Source of the DNA: Phycisphaerales bacterium
GTDB taxonomy: Bacteria > Planctomycetota > Phycisphaerae > Phycisphaerales > UBA1924
Assembly (NCBI GenBank): GCA_015487555.1
Contig: WFPK01000111.1
Coordinates: 1 to 47,798, forward strand
DNA: 47,798 nucleotides
Direction of reading: 5' to 3'
Below, piece after piece: positions 1 through 8,872 of this stretch; the first letter of the stretch is position 1; the number at the start of each line of letters is the position of its first letter. Both the position numbers and the translations under genes were made by a program. Below the pieces are notes generated by a model. That model ran no database searches and was not told the origin of the DNA. It saw only the letters and a program-made list of their open reading frames with translations.

Positions 1-78
1 CCTCCTCGCCCATTGCCCGGTGAATACAACTTGGCCGATGAAATAGCAGAAATAGCAGATGAAGTAACAAGTAGTGGG

Positions 79-113
79 CGAGGTCGGTTTACAAGCCGAT
101 CTCGGCTTTTTTT
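79..113 (+). terminator. Rho-independent terminator of an upstream gene
   Basis: A stem of about ten pairs (79-88 with 95-104, including G-U pairs) around a 6-nt loop is followed by GG/GC and seven T at 107-113. It sits at the left edge of the window with no complete gene before it, so it probably ends a gene that lies off the window. Confidence 0.7.
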
Positions 114-400
114 ATGGCGAGCGGTTGTTGCGGATAAGGCGGGTGGCGGTTTGTTTTGGGTGACTGCTGAAGAAAAGCTGCTGATTGGGGAACCGAGGTG
201 GGATCGTGGCGTATGGATGTGCAGAGGGGACTATAGGGGACGCTGTGTGCCATGATGCCTGAAGAAGGCGAGCTACAGATGAAGCTCTTTGAGCACGCTT
301 TTACATATAACATACATAAACATACATAAACATACATAAACATACATAAACATACATAAACATACATAAACATACATAAACATACATAAAGGAATCGACC
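114..400. other. Gene-free leader region before the FG-GAP protein
   Basis: No convincing gene is seen here; an open frame from 13 to 255 crosses the terminator and has no recognisable protein features. A possible promoter is TTGAGC at 289-294, then 17 bp, then ATACAT at 312-317, which would place the -10 box inside the first copy of the tandem repeat. The final repeat copy runs into AAAGGA (388-393), the likely ribosome binding site for the ATG at 401. Confidence 0.4.
311..390 (+). repeat. Eight perfect tandem copies of CATACATAAA
   Basis: Eight identical 10-bp units run head to tail without a mismatch, preceded by a related TTACATATAA at 301-310. The array ends ten bases before the ATG of the exported FG-GAP protein, and its last bases form part of the Shine-Dalgarno AAAGGA. 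The period is close to one DNA helical turn, and each unit contains a -10-like TACATA. Perfect identity suggests recent expansion by slippage. Confidence 0.95.
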
Positions 401-2860
401 ATGACCTGGAAGTCTCTCGCGATGAACCCGTCAGCATGCGCACATCTTGCTGGGCTGGCATTGGCCTTGCCTGCGGTGTGCTCGCCGATGGCGTTTGGTC
501 AATCAACATTCAAGGAGGCGATGGGGAGCGGGGTGGTTCAGTTTGAATATGAGTGGGACACGCTCTCTCCGGTGTTGATCGACACGGGCGATTACAACAA
601 TGATGGGCTCAAGGATTTGCTCTTCGGGTATTCGCAGTTTGGGGACGAGGTGATGGCGGCGCTTGGGCAGGCCGATGGGCAGTTTGCCGTTGTTGGGCCG
701 TTTCTTCCTGCCAGCAGCTATTCTGCGATGAGTGCGGGCGACATTGATGGCGATGGGGCGATTGAGTTTGTCATGCGTGGTGGTTTCGATGTCTCTATCC
801 TTGATTCAAGCGATGGCATGACCCAGCTCGAAGAGCCCGCGGACATCTGGTATCTTGATGATGCGCCCTTCGATGGGACATACAGCCCGCAGGTCTTTGG
901 CGGTGATCTCGATGGCGATGGGGGGACCGACCTTGTCTTCAATACCACCGGGCAACGCGTGCTCGTGCGGTGGTCGTCGCGAGACCAAAGCCAGCCTTAC
1001 GAAACAGTGCTTGTGCCTGCGCTGGGCGATCAGAACATGATCTTCCCGATCCAAGACTACGACGGCGATGGCGATCTCGATGTGCTGATCTATGATGAGG
1101 ATTCGACCAAGTTCATCCTTGTCGAAGGTGACGGCACCAATACGATGGGCACGGTTCGTGTGATCGATCAGGTATATCCACGGGTCGCTGTCGGTGATCG
1201 CCCGCTCTTTGGGCAGTTTGATGATGATTTAGCGATGGACATGGTGATTTACGATTTGCAGGCGGGGACAGCCGGGATTGTGCTTGGGTTTACAAACCCA
1301 GGGTCAACATTGGTCGATCTCTCAGTCGATGAGCCGATCATTCCAATCGGGGTCGAAGGCGATCTTGATGGATCGGGCGAGCCTGATCTTGTAGTGATGC
1401 GGACGCAGGTGCTCCCGCCAGCAGCCAATGCCGATGTGCAGGGGGCGTTGTTCGTCGATCCCCTTGCCGGGGGGGCAGAGCTCGTGCCGATGGCAGTCGG
1501 TGTGCCGTTCGATGGATCGAGTATTTTCCTTCCGGTCCGGACCCCGAGTGTTGACTCGATCGACCTCGACAACGATGGCGACTTGGACCTGATCTGGTTT
1601 GGGTTTCTGATCAATGGCGATCGAATGCGTGTGACGCTCAATCGCTTTGGGGTGGAGGGGGTGCCTCAGTTTGGGGCGACCTATATCCAAGGAAGATCAA
1701 ACCCCCTCCATGTGCTCGCGACGGATCTCGATGGGGATGGAGTAGACGAGGCGGTTGTGACTGGAAGCGCATTGGCACGGGTGTATGACCTGAGCGATGG
1801 AACATCGAGTTTGATCGTTGGTTCCGCAGACGCATTTATGAGTGCGATGGCCGACCTTGATGGCGATGGGGCGCAAGAGCTGATGATCGTGGGCAATGAC
1901 GCAGGACTCAAGATGTATTTAGTGGAGCCTGACGGCACGATCGCAGGTGCAGGGGTTTCGTTCAACGAACTTGATATCCCGAATCCCCAAACTGTGGTCG
2001 TGGCCGACTTCGATCTTGATGGGCGCGATGATCTGGCAGTGACGAGCTCGTCGAGCGCAACGGTGTATATCTTGCGTGGGATCGAGGGGCCTGGGCTTGA
2101 AATATGGGGGCTTATCGGAGGTGCGAGTAGCTTTTCGACCATGAAACCAGCAACGATCGACCTCAATAGTGATGGCTCGCCGGACCTTGCGATCGGAAAC
2201 AGCTTCAACGATCAGATCCAGCTCTATCTGAATAATAACGATGGTACCTTCACGCTGATCGATTCGATCGGCAGCGAGAATCCGTATTGGTTGATTGCTC
2301 AGGATATTGATCTTGACGGGAATACGGACTTGGTGGCTGTGGATAATAATCTTTATCTCAATATCTATTTCTTCGATCACTCGGGGCAGATGGATCAGTG
2401 GGTCAAGATCGACGCATATATGAAGATGGTCGAGGTGATCGCGGAGGACTTTGTCGGCGATTCGTTGCCTGATCTTGCAGTGGCGACTTCGAGGGAGGGG
2501 CTACCAGGCAGGCCGGCACCTATGGTCTGGGAGCAAACGAGCCCGCGGGTCTTCGAGATCGTGGCCCAGCTCCCCACCGGGGATGCCCCGGGGATCGCAG
2601 CGAGCGATGTCAATGAAGACGGCGCGGTGGATATTCTGACAGTGAGCGACTTTGACCGCTCGCTGATGATCCATTGGGGCTCGCCTGCATCGTGCCCGGC
2701 GGATATGACGGGCAATGGCACACTCAACTTCTTCGATATCTCGGCGTTCCTCACGCTCTTCGCAGCCAACGACCCTGTGGGTGATTTCAATGATGATGGG
2801 ACATGGAACTTCTTTGATATCTCCGCATTCCTCGAAGCCTTTGCTGCCGGGTGTCCATAG
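401..2860 (+). CDS. Exported FG-GAP/VCBS repeat protein with C-terminal dockerin-like pair
   Basis: The protein has 819 residues and starts with a signal peptide: a hydrophobic stretch around residues 14-30, with likely cleavage after AFG near 34. The body carries about a dozen FG-GAP/VCBS motifs with calcium-binding DxDxDG loops (for example DIDGDGAIEF, DYDGDGDLDV, DLDNDGDLDL, DFDLDGRDDL), as expected for beta-propeller blades. The last 55 residues (765-819) hold two dockerin-like repeats, GNGTLNFFDISAFL and DDGTWNFFDISAFL, flanked by Cys and ending AGCP. This tail matches the GC-type dockerin domain known from Phycisphaerales exported proteins. It probably acts at the cell surface or outside the cell in adhesion or anchoring; that role is inferred. 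AAAGGA lies 7 nt before the ATG, formed partly by an upstream tandem repeat. Confidence 0.9.
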   Translation: MTWKSLAMNPSACAHLAGLALALPAVCSPMAFGQSTFKEAMGSGVVQFEYEWDTLSPVLIDTGDYNNDGLKDLLFGYSQFGDEVMAALGQADGQFAVVGPFLPASSYSAMSAGDIDGDGAIEFVMRGGFDVSILDSSDGMTQLEEPADIWYLDDAPFDGTYSPQVFGGDLDGDGGTDLVFNTTGQRVLVRWSSRDQSQPYETVLVPALGDQNMIFPIQDYDGDGDLDVLIYDEDSTKFILVEGDGTNTMGTVRVIDQVYPRVAVGDRPLFGQFDDDLAMDMVIYDLQAGTAGIVLGFTNPGSTLVDLSVDEPIIPIGVEGDLDGSGEPDLVVMRTQVLPPAANADVQGALFVDPLAGGAELVPMAVGVPFDGSSIFLPVRTPSVDSIDLDNDGDLDLIWFGFLINGDRMRVTLNRFGVEGVPQFGATYIQGRSNPLHVLATDLDGDGVDEAVVTGSALARVYDLSDGTSSLIVGSADAFMSAMADLDGDGAQELMIVGNDAGLKMYLVEPDGTIAGAGVSFNELDIPNPQTVVVADFDLDGRDDLAVTSSSSATVYILRGIEGPGLEIWGLIGGASSFSTMKPATIDLNSDGSPDLAIGNSFNDQIQLYLNNNDGTFTLIDSIGSENPYWLIAQDIDLDGNTDLVAVDNNLYLNIYFFDHSGQMDQWVKIDAYMKMVEVIAEDFVGDSLPDLAVATSREGLPGRPAPMVWEQTSPRVFEIVAQLPTGDAPGIAASDVNEDGAVDILTVSDFDRSLMIHWGSPASCPADMTGNGTLNFFDISAFLTLFAANDPVGDFNDDGTWNFFDISAFLEAFAAGCP

Positions 2861-2898
2861 GGCATATCCCGGGATTGGGAATCCTATGATCTTGCATT

Positions 2899-4146
2899 GT
2901 GAACCTGCTTGATCTGCTCTATATCCCGCTTGGCATCGTCACCGCACCGATCTGGATGCGCAAGAAGCGCCAGGGGTGGGATCAGCGCTTTGGGCATGTG
3001 CAAGCCATGCTTCGTCGGCCCGCGCACGAATCGACTCGTGCGCGGGCTTTGCTTCATGCGGTGTCGGTGGGGGAGGTCAATGCGCTGCGGGCGTTGGTGC
3101 CGATGATGGTTGAGCAGTGCGATGTGATTGTTTCGGTGACGACCGATACCGGGCTCAAGCAGGCCCAGTCACTGTTCGGCGATATCGAACACTGCGAAGT
3201 CGTGCGGTATCCGCTGGATTGCTCGTGGATGGTCAGGCGGTTCCTCGATCTCGTCAAGCCTGATGTCGTGGGGCTTGTTGAGCTTGAGGTCTGGCCGAAC
3301 TTTATCAAGGGGTGCGTGAAGCGGGGGATTCCGGTCGGGATCATCAACGGCAGGCTCTCGGCCCGCTCGTTCAAAGGGTATCACCGATTCCGTTTCTTCA
3401 TCGCCCCATCGTTTTGGAGGCTTGGCTTTGCGTGCGTGCAGGATCAGGACTACGCCGAGCGGCTCGAAGCGATGGGGGTATCGGGCGATCGGATTGAGAT
3501 CACGGGGTCGATGAAATGGGATTCGGTCGATGCGTCGGTGCATGCCGAGCCTTGTGCCAAGGCGATTGCGATCGCTCGGGCGATGGGGATTGATCTGGAC
3601 AAGCCGATTGTGGTTGCGGGGAGCACCGGGCCCGGCGAAGAGGCGCTCTTGGATCAGGCGATTCCCGATGATGTTCAGCTGGTGATCGCGCCGCGGAAGG
3701 TCGAGCGGTTTGATGAGGCTGGTGATGCCGTTCCCGGGTGTGTTCGGCGATCCTCGGGCGAGTGCAGGCCGGGCGCGACGCGCTTTGTGCTCGATACGAT
3801 CGGGGAGTTGTCAGCGGTCTATGAACTGGCCGATGTGGTCATCATCGGGCGATCGTTCTTTGATTTGTATGGCTCGGACCCGATCGAGCCGGCAGCGATG
3901 GGCAAGGCGGTGCTCATTGGGCCCGCGCATACCGATTTCTTGCAGGCGATGGGGGTGCTTCTTCAGGCTCGGGCGATTCAAGTGGTTGATCGGCAAGGGG
4001 TTGGAGCCGCGACAAAGGCGTTGCTCGAAGACGATGGGGCGCGTGAAGCGATGGGACAGCGGGCGAGGGCGTGCGTATTGGATCAGCAAGGGGCCTCGAA
4101 AACGCACCTTGAAATCCTGTTGAGGCATGCCCAGCATCGTGCGTGA
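2899..4146 (+). CDS. waaA: 3-deoxy-D-manno-octulosonic acid (Kdo) transferase
   Basis: WaaA moves Kdo from CMP-Kdo onto lipid A precursor at the inner membrane, the first step of the LPS inner core. At 415 residues it has the usual family length. An N-terminal hydrophobic stretch (about residues 5-17) precedes the GT-B fold. Signature segments include LHAVSVGEVNALRAL, holding the family's catalytic-type Glu, then ELEVWPNF, INGRLSARS and ITGSMKWD. A second half with GRSF, DPIEPAAMGKAV and GP resembles the CMP-Kdo binding domain. The start is GTG at 2899, 38 bp after the preceding stop, with no strong Shine-Dalgarno. It implies a lipid A-Kdo outer membrane, consistent with Gram-negative-like planctomycetes. 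No other LPS genes are nearby. Confidence 0.93.
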   Translation: MNLLDLLYIPLGIVTAPIWMRKKRQGWDQRFGHVQAMLRRPAHESTRARALLHAVSVGEVNALRALVPMMVEQCDVIVSVTTDTGLKQAQSLFGDIEHCEVVRYPLDCSWMVRRFLDLVKPDVVGLVELEVWPNFIKGCVKRGIPVGIINGRLSARSFKGYHRFRFFIAPSFWRLGFACVQDQDYAERLEAMGVSGDRIEITGSMKWDSVDASVHAEPCAKAIAIARAMGIDLDKPIVVAGSTGPGEEALLDQAIPDDVQLVIAPRKVERFDEAGDAVPGCVRRSSGECRPGATRFVLDTIGELSAVYELADVVIIGRSFFDLYGSDPIEPAAMGKAVLIGPAHTDFLQAMGVLLQARAIQVVDRQGVGAATKALLEDDGAREAMGQRARACVLDQQGASKTHLEILLRHAQHRA

Positions 4147-4288
4147 GCGGTCTCTATGGGTGAAAATCTGGGCAAATCTTGTTGAAATCATCGAGGAAGT
4201 CTTTGATGTGGGGATGATTTGTGCCAAGTGTGGGCGTACTATGACTCTCTTGAAAACTCGGCACGCCGGGGGATCGGGTGATATCGCT

Positions 4289-4361
4289 GGGAGAGTAGCT
4301 CAATTGGTAGAGCATCGGCCTTTTAAGCCGCAGGTTCAGGGTTCGAGTCCCTGCTCTCCTA
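4289..4361 (+). tRNA. tRNA-Lys (anticodon TTT)
   Basis: A 73-nt cloverleaf is seen. The acceptor GGGAGAG pairs with CTCTCCT (G1-U72 wobble). The D arm is GCTC/GAGC. The anticodon loop CTTTTAA has TTT at 4322-4324. The T arm is CAGGG-TTCGAGT-CCCTG and the discriminator is A. Pair 27-43 is a U-C mismatch. CCA is not encoded; ATTTTT follows, which may help termination. Confidence 0.96.
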
Positions 4362-4391
4362 TTTTTCCCCTTCTTCAACTCACCCGCCCCG

Positions 4392-7300
4392 ATGGGAGCT
4401 GTATCTGTGATCGACATGCCTGTGCAAGAGGTTGATCTGTCGGCGATGGTTATTCACGCGAACTGGACGCAGGGGGCGTTGCATTTTTGGTGCGAGACTT
4501 CGACCCCCGACGCCCAGGTAGCTCCAAAGCCAAAGCCAGAGCCAAAGCCAGAGCCAAAGCCAGAGCCAAAGCCAGAGCCAAAGCCAGAGCCAAAGCCAGA
4601 GCCAAAGCCAGAATCAGGGCCAGAATCAGGGCCAGATACACCGGTTCATCCCTTTGCCTGCCGACCTGTCGGGATCACGGGCGAAGAGTCGATGATCTCG
4701 TTGCGTTTGCCTGCGATTGACGGCCAGCCGATTCCCAGTGCCCCCATGTCGCGGGTGATGGGTCGCGATACGGATGAGGATGCTGCTGGGGTTTTGGTCG
4801 AGTTTACGATCCCGACGATCCAGGTCGATGCGATTGATGCCGGGCCTGTGCTTGAGTCGTTGATCGAGCATGCAGACCATGCTGTTCATGCGGTCCACGA
4901 TGAGGATTGGTCGAGCGGGTATACGATTGGTCCAGGGATCACTTACTTCGTCGCCGCTTCTCGTTTGGCTGCTCATTTGATGGCTGGTCATCGGGTGGTG
5001 CCGATGCTGCTTCAAGATGCGCAGGGACAACTCACCGCTGCGTGGCATCCTTGGTTGTCCGATGACATGACGGCCCAGCGGGTCAGCAAGCTCGTCCGTT
5101 CGATGCCCGCGGTGGCCCGTGCCCCCGCTGATGAGCACGCCCATGACGCATGGAGTATGACGACGGAGTTTCTCGCAGCGCTCACCGACGCTCGGTGTCG
5201 GGCGACGATGATCGCTCAGGATATGTTCGATACGGTCGAGGATGCCGACCCTGATGCCGATCCGCAGGTTGCCTGGTTGTATGGGTTGCTCGATGGGACC
5301 GAGGAGGTGCCGAGTGTAAGCGGGCAGCGTGCGGACATTGCTCGCAAGGTTCGGCGCTGGATCGCCGAGCTCGAAGACCGAGGCGAATCGAGCGCCTGGC
5401 GGTTTGGGTTGCGGATTGCTGAGCCGATCGCCGATGGGCTGCCCGCCGACATCGCCAAGCCCGACGATACGGTGCTTTGGTCGATGAGTTTTTATCTTCA
5501 GAGCGTGGACGATGAAGATGTGATCTTGCGGGCGTCGGATATCTGGTTGATTGCACGCGAGCGGGTGGTGATTCAGGGGTTGACACTCGAGAATCCGCAA
5601 GAGCTTTTGATGGCCGAGCTCGGGCGGGCGAGTCGGCATTATAAGAAACTCGAAGAGGCGCTCGATAGCTCCGAGCCGATCGAGATTCTGCTCAACTCGC
5701 AAGAGGCGTATCAGTTTTTGCGCGAGATCAAGCCGATCCTCGAAGAGCAGGGCTTTGCGGTCCAGAGCCCGCCCTGGTGGGAATCGCAATCCGGGCGTCT
5801 TGGCGCTCGATTGCAGATCGAATCCGATCCGGCGGAGATGCTCGGCGAGGAGTCGGGCGATCCCGATGCAGCCGGGCCGCAGCTTGGGCTCAATACGCTC
5901 ATTGGATATCATTGGGAGATCGCCATCGGGGACACGACGCTGACGCTCAACGAGTTCGAGCAGCTCGCCCAGCAGAACGCGCCGCTGGTGCGCATCGGGG
6001 GCAAGTGGGTCGAGATTCGCCCAGAAGATGTCGAGAACGCGATCAAGTTCATCGGCGAGAACCCCGGCGGCGAGATGGAACTCGGCGAAGCGATGCAGCT
6101 GGCGCTTGCTTCGGATGCAGCCCAAACCGGGCTTGCGGTGACGGGTGTTCAAGCAACAGGATGGGTGGCATCTTTGCTCGGAGGCGACACCGGCGGGGCC
6201 TCGGTCGAGCTGCCCAAGCTCGATACACCCGAAACATTCCAAGGAACGCTGCGTCCATACCAAGCCCGAGGCATGAGCTGGATGGTCTTCATGGAACGGT
6301 TCGGATTCGGCGCGTGCCTCGCTGACGACATGGGCTTGGGCAAGACGATTCAGTTGCTGGCGTTGATGGTTCATGAACGGCTTGAGGGCGGTGAAGAGCC
6401 TGTCGGGCCGACGCTTTTGGTGGTGCCGATGTCGGTGATCGGCAACTGGGTGAAAGAAGCCGAGAAGTTCGCGCCTTCATTGAAGGTCATGGTGCATCAT
6501 GGGATTGATCGCAAGCTCGATGAATCCTTCACCAAGCAGGCGCAGGAGTCGGATCTGATCCTGACGACTTACGCCTTGGCTCATCGGGATAATGAGCTGA
6601 TCAACACGGTCAACTGGGCGCGGATGGTGCTCGACGAGGCGCAGTTCATCAAGAACCCGGCTGCCAAGCAATCGCAGGCGGTGCGAGGGATCAGTGTCCC
6701 GCGTCGAATCGCCCTGACGGGTACGCCCGTCGAGAATCGATTGTCCGAGTTGTGGTCGATCATGGATTTCTTGAACCCCGGATATCTGGGCTCGGCGGGC
6801 GGGTTCCGCAAGAAGTTCTCGCTCCCCATCGAGCGCCATCGCGATCAGAACAAAATGGGCAAGTTGCGTTCGATGGTTTCGCCGTTTATTCTGCGAAGGG
6901 TTAAGACCGATCCGACGGTGGTGTCTGATTTGCCCGAGAAGATCGAGAGCAAGGAATGGTGCGCCCTGACACCAGAGCAGGCCAAGCTCTATGAAGGGTG
7001 CGTCCAGCGGATGCTGACGGATGTCGATGAGTCCGAGGGGATCCATCGCAGAGGCTTAGTGCTCGCTGCGCTTATCAAGCTCAAGCAGATTTGTAATCAC
7101 CCCGCCCAGATGCTCAAAGAAAACGATCCGCAGTTCGGCATGACGATCGATCCGATGCGTTCGGGCAAGTGTGTGCGATTGCTCGAGCAGGTTTCGGAGC
7201 TCATCAGCGAGGGGGATCAGGCATTGATCTTCACGCAGTTCCGTCAGATGGGGCATATTTTGAGCACGATGCTCAGCCATGAGCTTGGGCGGGATATTTT

Positions 7301-7709
7301 GTTCTTGCATGGCGGGACGCCTCAGGGCAAGCGTCAGAGGATGATTGATACCTTCCAGGATGCGACGGGCAAGAATCCGATTCTGCTGTTGTCGCTCAAG
7401 GCTGGTGGTGTGGGTTTGAATTTGACCGCAGCGACGCATGTGTTCCACTTTGACCGGTGGTGGAACCCGGCGGTCGAGAATCAGGCGACCGACCGGGCGT
7501 ATCGCATTGGGCAGACGCGCACGGTGCAGGTGCACAAATACATTGTCCGAGGCACGCTCGAAGAGCGGATCGACGAGATGATCGAGTCGAAGACCGAACT
7601 TGCTGAGAACATTATTGGGCATGGCGAACGCTGGTTGACTGATCTTGGGACGGACAAACTCCGCGAGTTGCTGACGCTCCGGGCCGACACCATTGCCGAT
7701 GATATGTGA
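4392..7709 (+). CDS. SNF2-family DNA helicase/ATPase
   Basis: This 1105-residue protein is a bacterial SNF2 (HepA/RapA-like) double-stranded DNA translocase. The catalytic half holds Walker A DDMGLGKTIQ (K651), the DEAQ motif at 748-751, ALTGTPVEN, then the helicase C domain with LLSLKAGGVGLNLTAA and QATDRAYRIGQT (about 1031-1042). The roughly 600 residues before it match the SNF2-associated N-terminal region of bacterial homologues. Residues 40-80 are a Lys-Pro-Glu-Pro repeat encoded by a 12-bp tandem repeat, unlike the rest of the protein. The next gene, 14 bp downstream, encodes a SWIM zinc-finger protein. This helicase-SWIM pairing is common in bacteria and suggests joint action in chromatin remodelling, transcription or repair; the precise role is not known. 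Confidence 0.93.
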   Translation: MGAVSVIDMPVQEVDLSAMVIHANWTQGALHFWCETSTPDAQVAPKPKPEPKPEPKPEPKPEPKPEPKPEPKPESGPESGPDTPVHPFACRPVGITGEESMISLRLPAIDGQPIPSAPMSRVMGRDTDEDAAGVLVEFTIPTIQVDAIDAGPVLESLIEHADHAVHAVHDEDWSSGYTIGPGITYFVAASRLAAHLMAGHRVVPMLLQDAQGQLTAAWHPWLSDDMTAQRVSKLVRSMPAVARAPADEHAHDAWSMTTEFLAALTDARCRATMIAQDMFDTVEDADPDADPQVAWLYGLLDGTEEVPSVSGQRADIARKVRRWIAELEDRGESSAWRFGLRIAEPIADGLPADIAKPDDTVLWSMSFYLQSVDDEDVILRASDIWLIARERVVIQGLTLENPQELLMAELGRASRHYKKLEEALDSSEPIEILLNSQEAYQFLREIKPILEEQGFAVQSPPWWESQSGRLGARLQIESDPAEMLGEESGDPDAAGPQLGLNTLIGYHWEIAIGDTTLTLNEFEQLAQQNAPLVRIGGKWVEIRPEDVENAIKFIGENPGGEMELGEAMQLALASDAAQTGLAVTGVQATGWVASLLGGDTGGASVELPKLDTPETFQGTLRPYQARGMSWMVFMERFGFGACLADDMGLGKTIQLLALMVHERLEGGEEPVGPTLLVVPMSVIGNWVKEAEKFAPSLKVMVHHGIDRKLDESFTKQAQESDLILTTYALAHRDNELINTVNWARMVLDEAQFIKNPAAKQSQAVRGISVPRRIALTGTPVENRLSELWSIMDFLNPGYLGSAGGFRKKFSLPIERHRDQNKMGKLRSMVSPFILRRVKTDPTVVSDLPEKIESKEWCALTPEQAKLYEGCVQRMLTDVDESEGIHRRGLVLAALIKLKQICNHPAQMLKENDPQFGMTIDPMRSGKCVRLLEQVSELISEGDQALIFTQFRQMGHILSTMLSHELGRDILFLHGGTPQGKRQRMIDTFQDATGKNPILLLSLKAGGVGLNLTAATHVFHFDRWWNPAVENQATDRAYRIGQTRTVQVHKYIVRGTLEERIDEMIESKTELAENIIGHGERWLTDLGTDKLRELLTLRADTIADDM
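4532..4615 (+). repeat. 12-bp tandem repeat encoding Lys-Pro-Glu-Pro
   Basis: Six exact copies of AAAGCCAGAGCC (4532-4603) and a seventh with the end changed lie inside the helicase gene. They encode an extended KPEP linker near the N-terminus. Two AGGGCCAGAATC-like units follow. The repeats keep the frame for any copy number. Confidence 0.95.
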
Positions 7710-7723
7710 AGGGAGGTTGAACG

Positions 7724-8872
7724 ATGAGCGACGAAAAGAAATCAAGTTCGCCTGACCCGCAAGCAAAGAAGGCGGCTGCCAAAAAGACAACCAAGAAGAC
7801 AACCCAAAAGACAACCCAAAAGACAACCAAGAAGACAACCAAGAAGGTTATCGAGAAACCCGCCCCGCCACCACGAGAGGACCGGGTGGTCAATGTGATC
7901 TCCAAGCCGACCCTGAGCGCGTCGGTGCCGATTGCGCCCAAGAAGATCAAGCCTCAGTATGCGTCATTTCGTTCATCGCGTAAGTCGTTGGTGAACCCTC
8001 GCCGCGTGCGAGGCGGGGTCAAGCTCAAGCTCAAAGTCGGCGAGACCCCCGCGAGCTGGGTGACACAAAGGCTCTTGCGTGTCGCCGAGACGGGAGCCCA
8101 GAGCACAATCTACAAGGACGGCATCGAATACGCCCGGCTTGGGCAAACCAAACGCTTGACGATCGAGGATACGCTCTGCGAGGGGATTATCCAAGGGCGA
8201 AGCGACAAGCCCTATACCGCGACGCTTGAGATTGGTGAGTTCTGCGCCGAAGCGCAAGAAAAGATTATCGCTGCGATGGCCGACCAGGTTCGATACACCG
8301 CCAAGCTTTTGGCAGGCGAGTTGCCCAGCAATATCGAAGATGTCTTTGCGCCCCTTGGGCTGAAGCTTTTTCCTGCAGAGCCGAGCGATATTCATCCCAA
8401 ATGCTCGTGTCCGGACTGGAGCGAAGATCAGCCTTGGTGCAAGCACACGGTCTGTCTGACAGCGTTGCTCGCCGAGCGGCTCGGCGATGATCCGATGCTG
8501 ATCTTTGGATTGCGAGGCATGCCCGGACAAGAGCTTATCGACGGCTTGCGCCAGAAACGAGCGGTCGGGGTGCAAGGGCCTGGACCATCGCCGGTGTTGC
8601 ATCAGCATGTGCCCGGGGTATCGGATGTCTCCTCGCCGCCTTTGGAAGATGCGATTGAATCGTTCTGGGAGGTTGGCGCGGAGCTCGATGAGTTGGATAC
8701 ACCGATCGCGCCCCCTACGGTCAACTGTGTCTTGTTGCGTCGGCTTGGTCCTAGCCCGTTTGTCGATGCTCAGTTCCCGCTGATCGGATTGATGGCGACC
8801 TGCTATCAGTTGATCGGGGAAGCAGTGGTCGAAGCGGAGGATGCCCAGGCGGAGGATGTCGAATCGGAATGA
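7724..8872 (+). CDS. SWIM zinc-finger protein
   Basis: The protein has 382 residues and partners the SNF2 helicase encoded just upstream. The SWIM motif is CSC-x9-CKH: Cys227, Cys229, Cys239 and His241, a zinc-binding fold thought to bind DNA or protein. The first 50 residues are very rich in Lys and Thr (KKTT/QKTT units from a 12-bp DNA repeat at about 7780-7845), resembling a histone-like tail likely to bind DNA. The C-terminal 130 residues are acidic. An AAGGGAGGTT site lies just before the ATG, and the 14-bp spacing shows co-transcription with the helicase. The family is established; the function of this pair is inferred. Confidence 0.88.
   Translation: MSDEKKSSSPDPQAKKAAAKKTTKKTTQKTTQKTTKKTTKKVIEKPAPPPREDRVVNVISKPTLSASVPIAPKKIKPQYASFRSSRKSLVNPRRVRGGVKLKLKVGETPASWVTQRLLRVAETGAQSTIYKDGIEYARLGQTKRLTIEDTLCEGIIQGRSDKPYTATLEIGEFCAEAQEKIIAAMADQVRYTAKLLAGELPSNIEDVFAPLGLKLFPAEPSDIHPKCSCPDWSEDQPWCKHTVCLTALLAERLGDDPMLIFGLRGMPGQELIDGLRQKRAVGVQGPGPSPVLHQHVPGVSDVSSPPLEDAIESFWEVGAELDELDTPIAPPTVNCVLLRRLGPSPFVDAQFPLIGLMATCYQLIGEAVVEAEDAQAEDVESE

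Noticed and set aside
13..255. 80-codon open frame at the left edge
   Set aside because: It crosses a clear rho-independent terminator, has no ribosome binding site and no protein-like pattern.
311..390. CRISPR array
   Set aside because: Units are 10 bp with no spacers; no cas genes are in the window.
4127..4435. Frame crossing tRNA-Lys
   Set aside because: It spans a complete tRNA and has no family features; tRNA-containing frames are a known artefact.
4626..6374. 582-codon frame on the minus strand inside the SNF2 helicase
   Set aside because: It lies opposite a well-supported gene and is a result of codon bias (mirror frame). The composition is His/Arg/Pro-rich with no domains.
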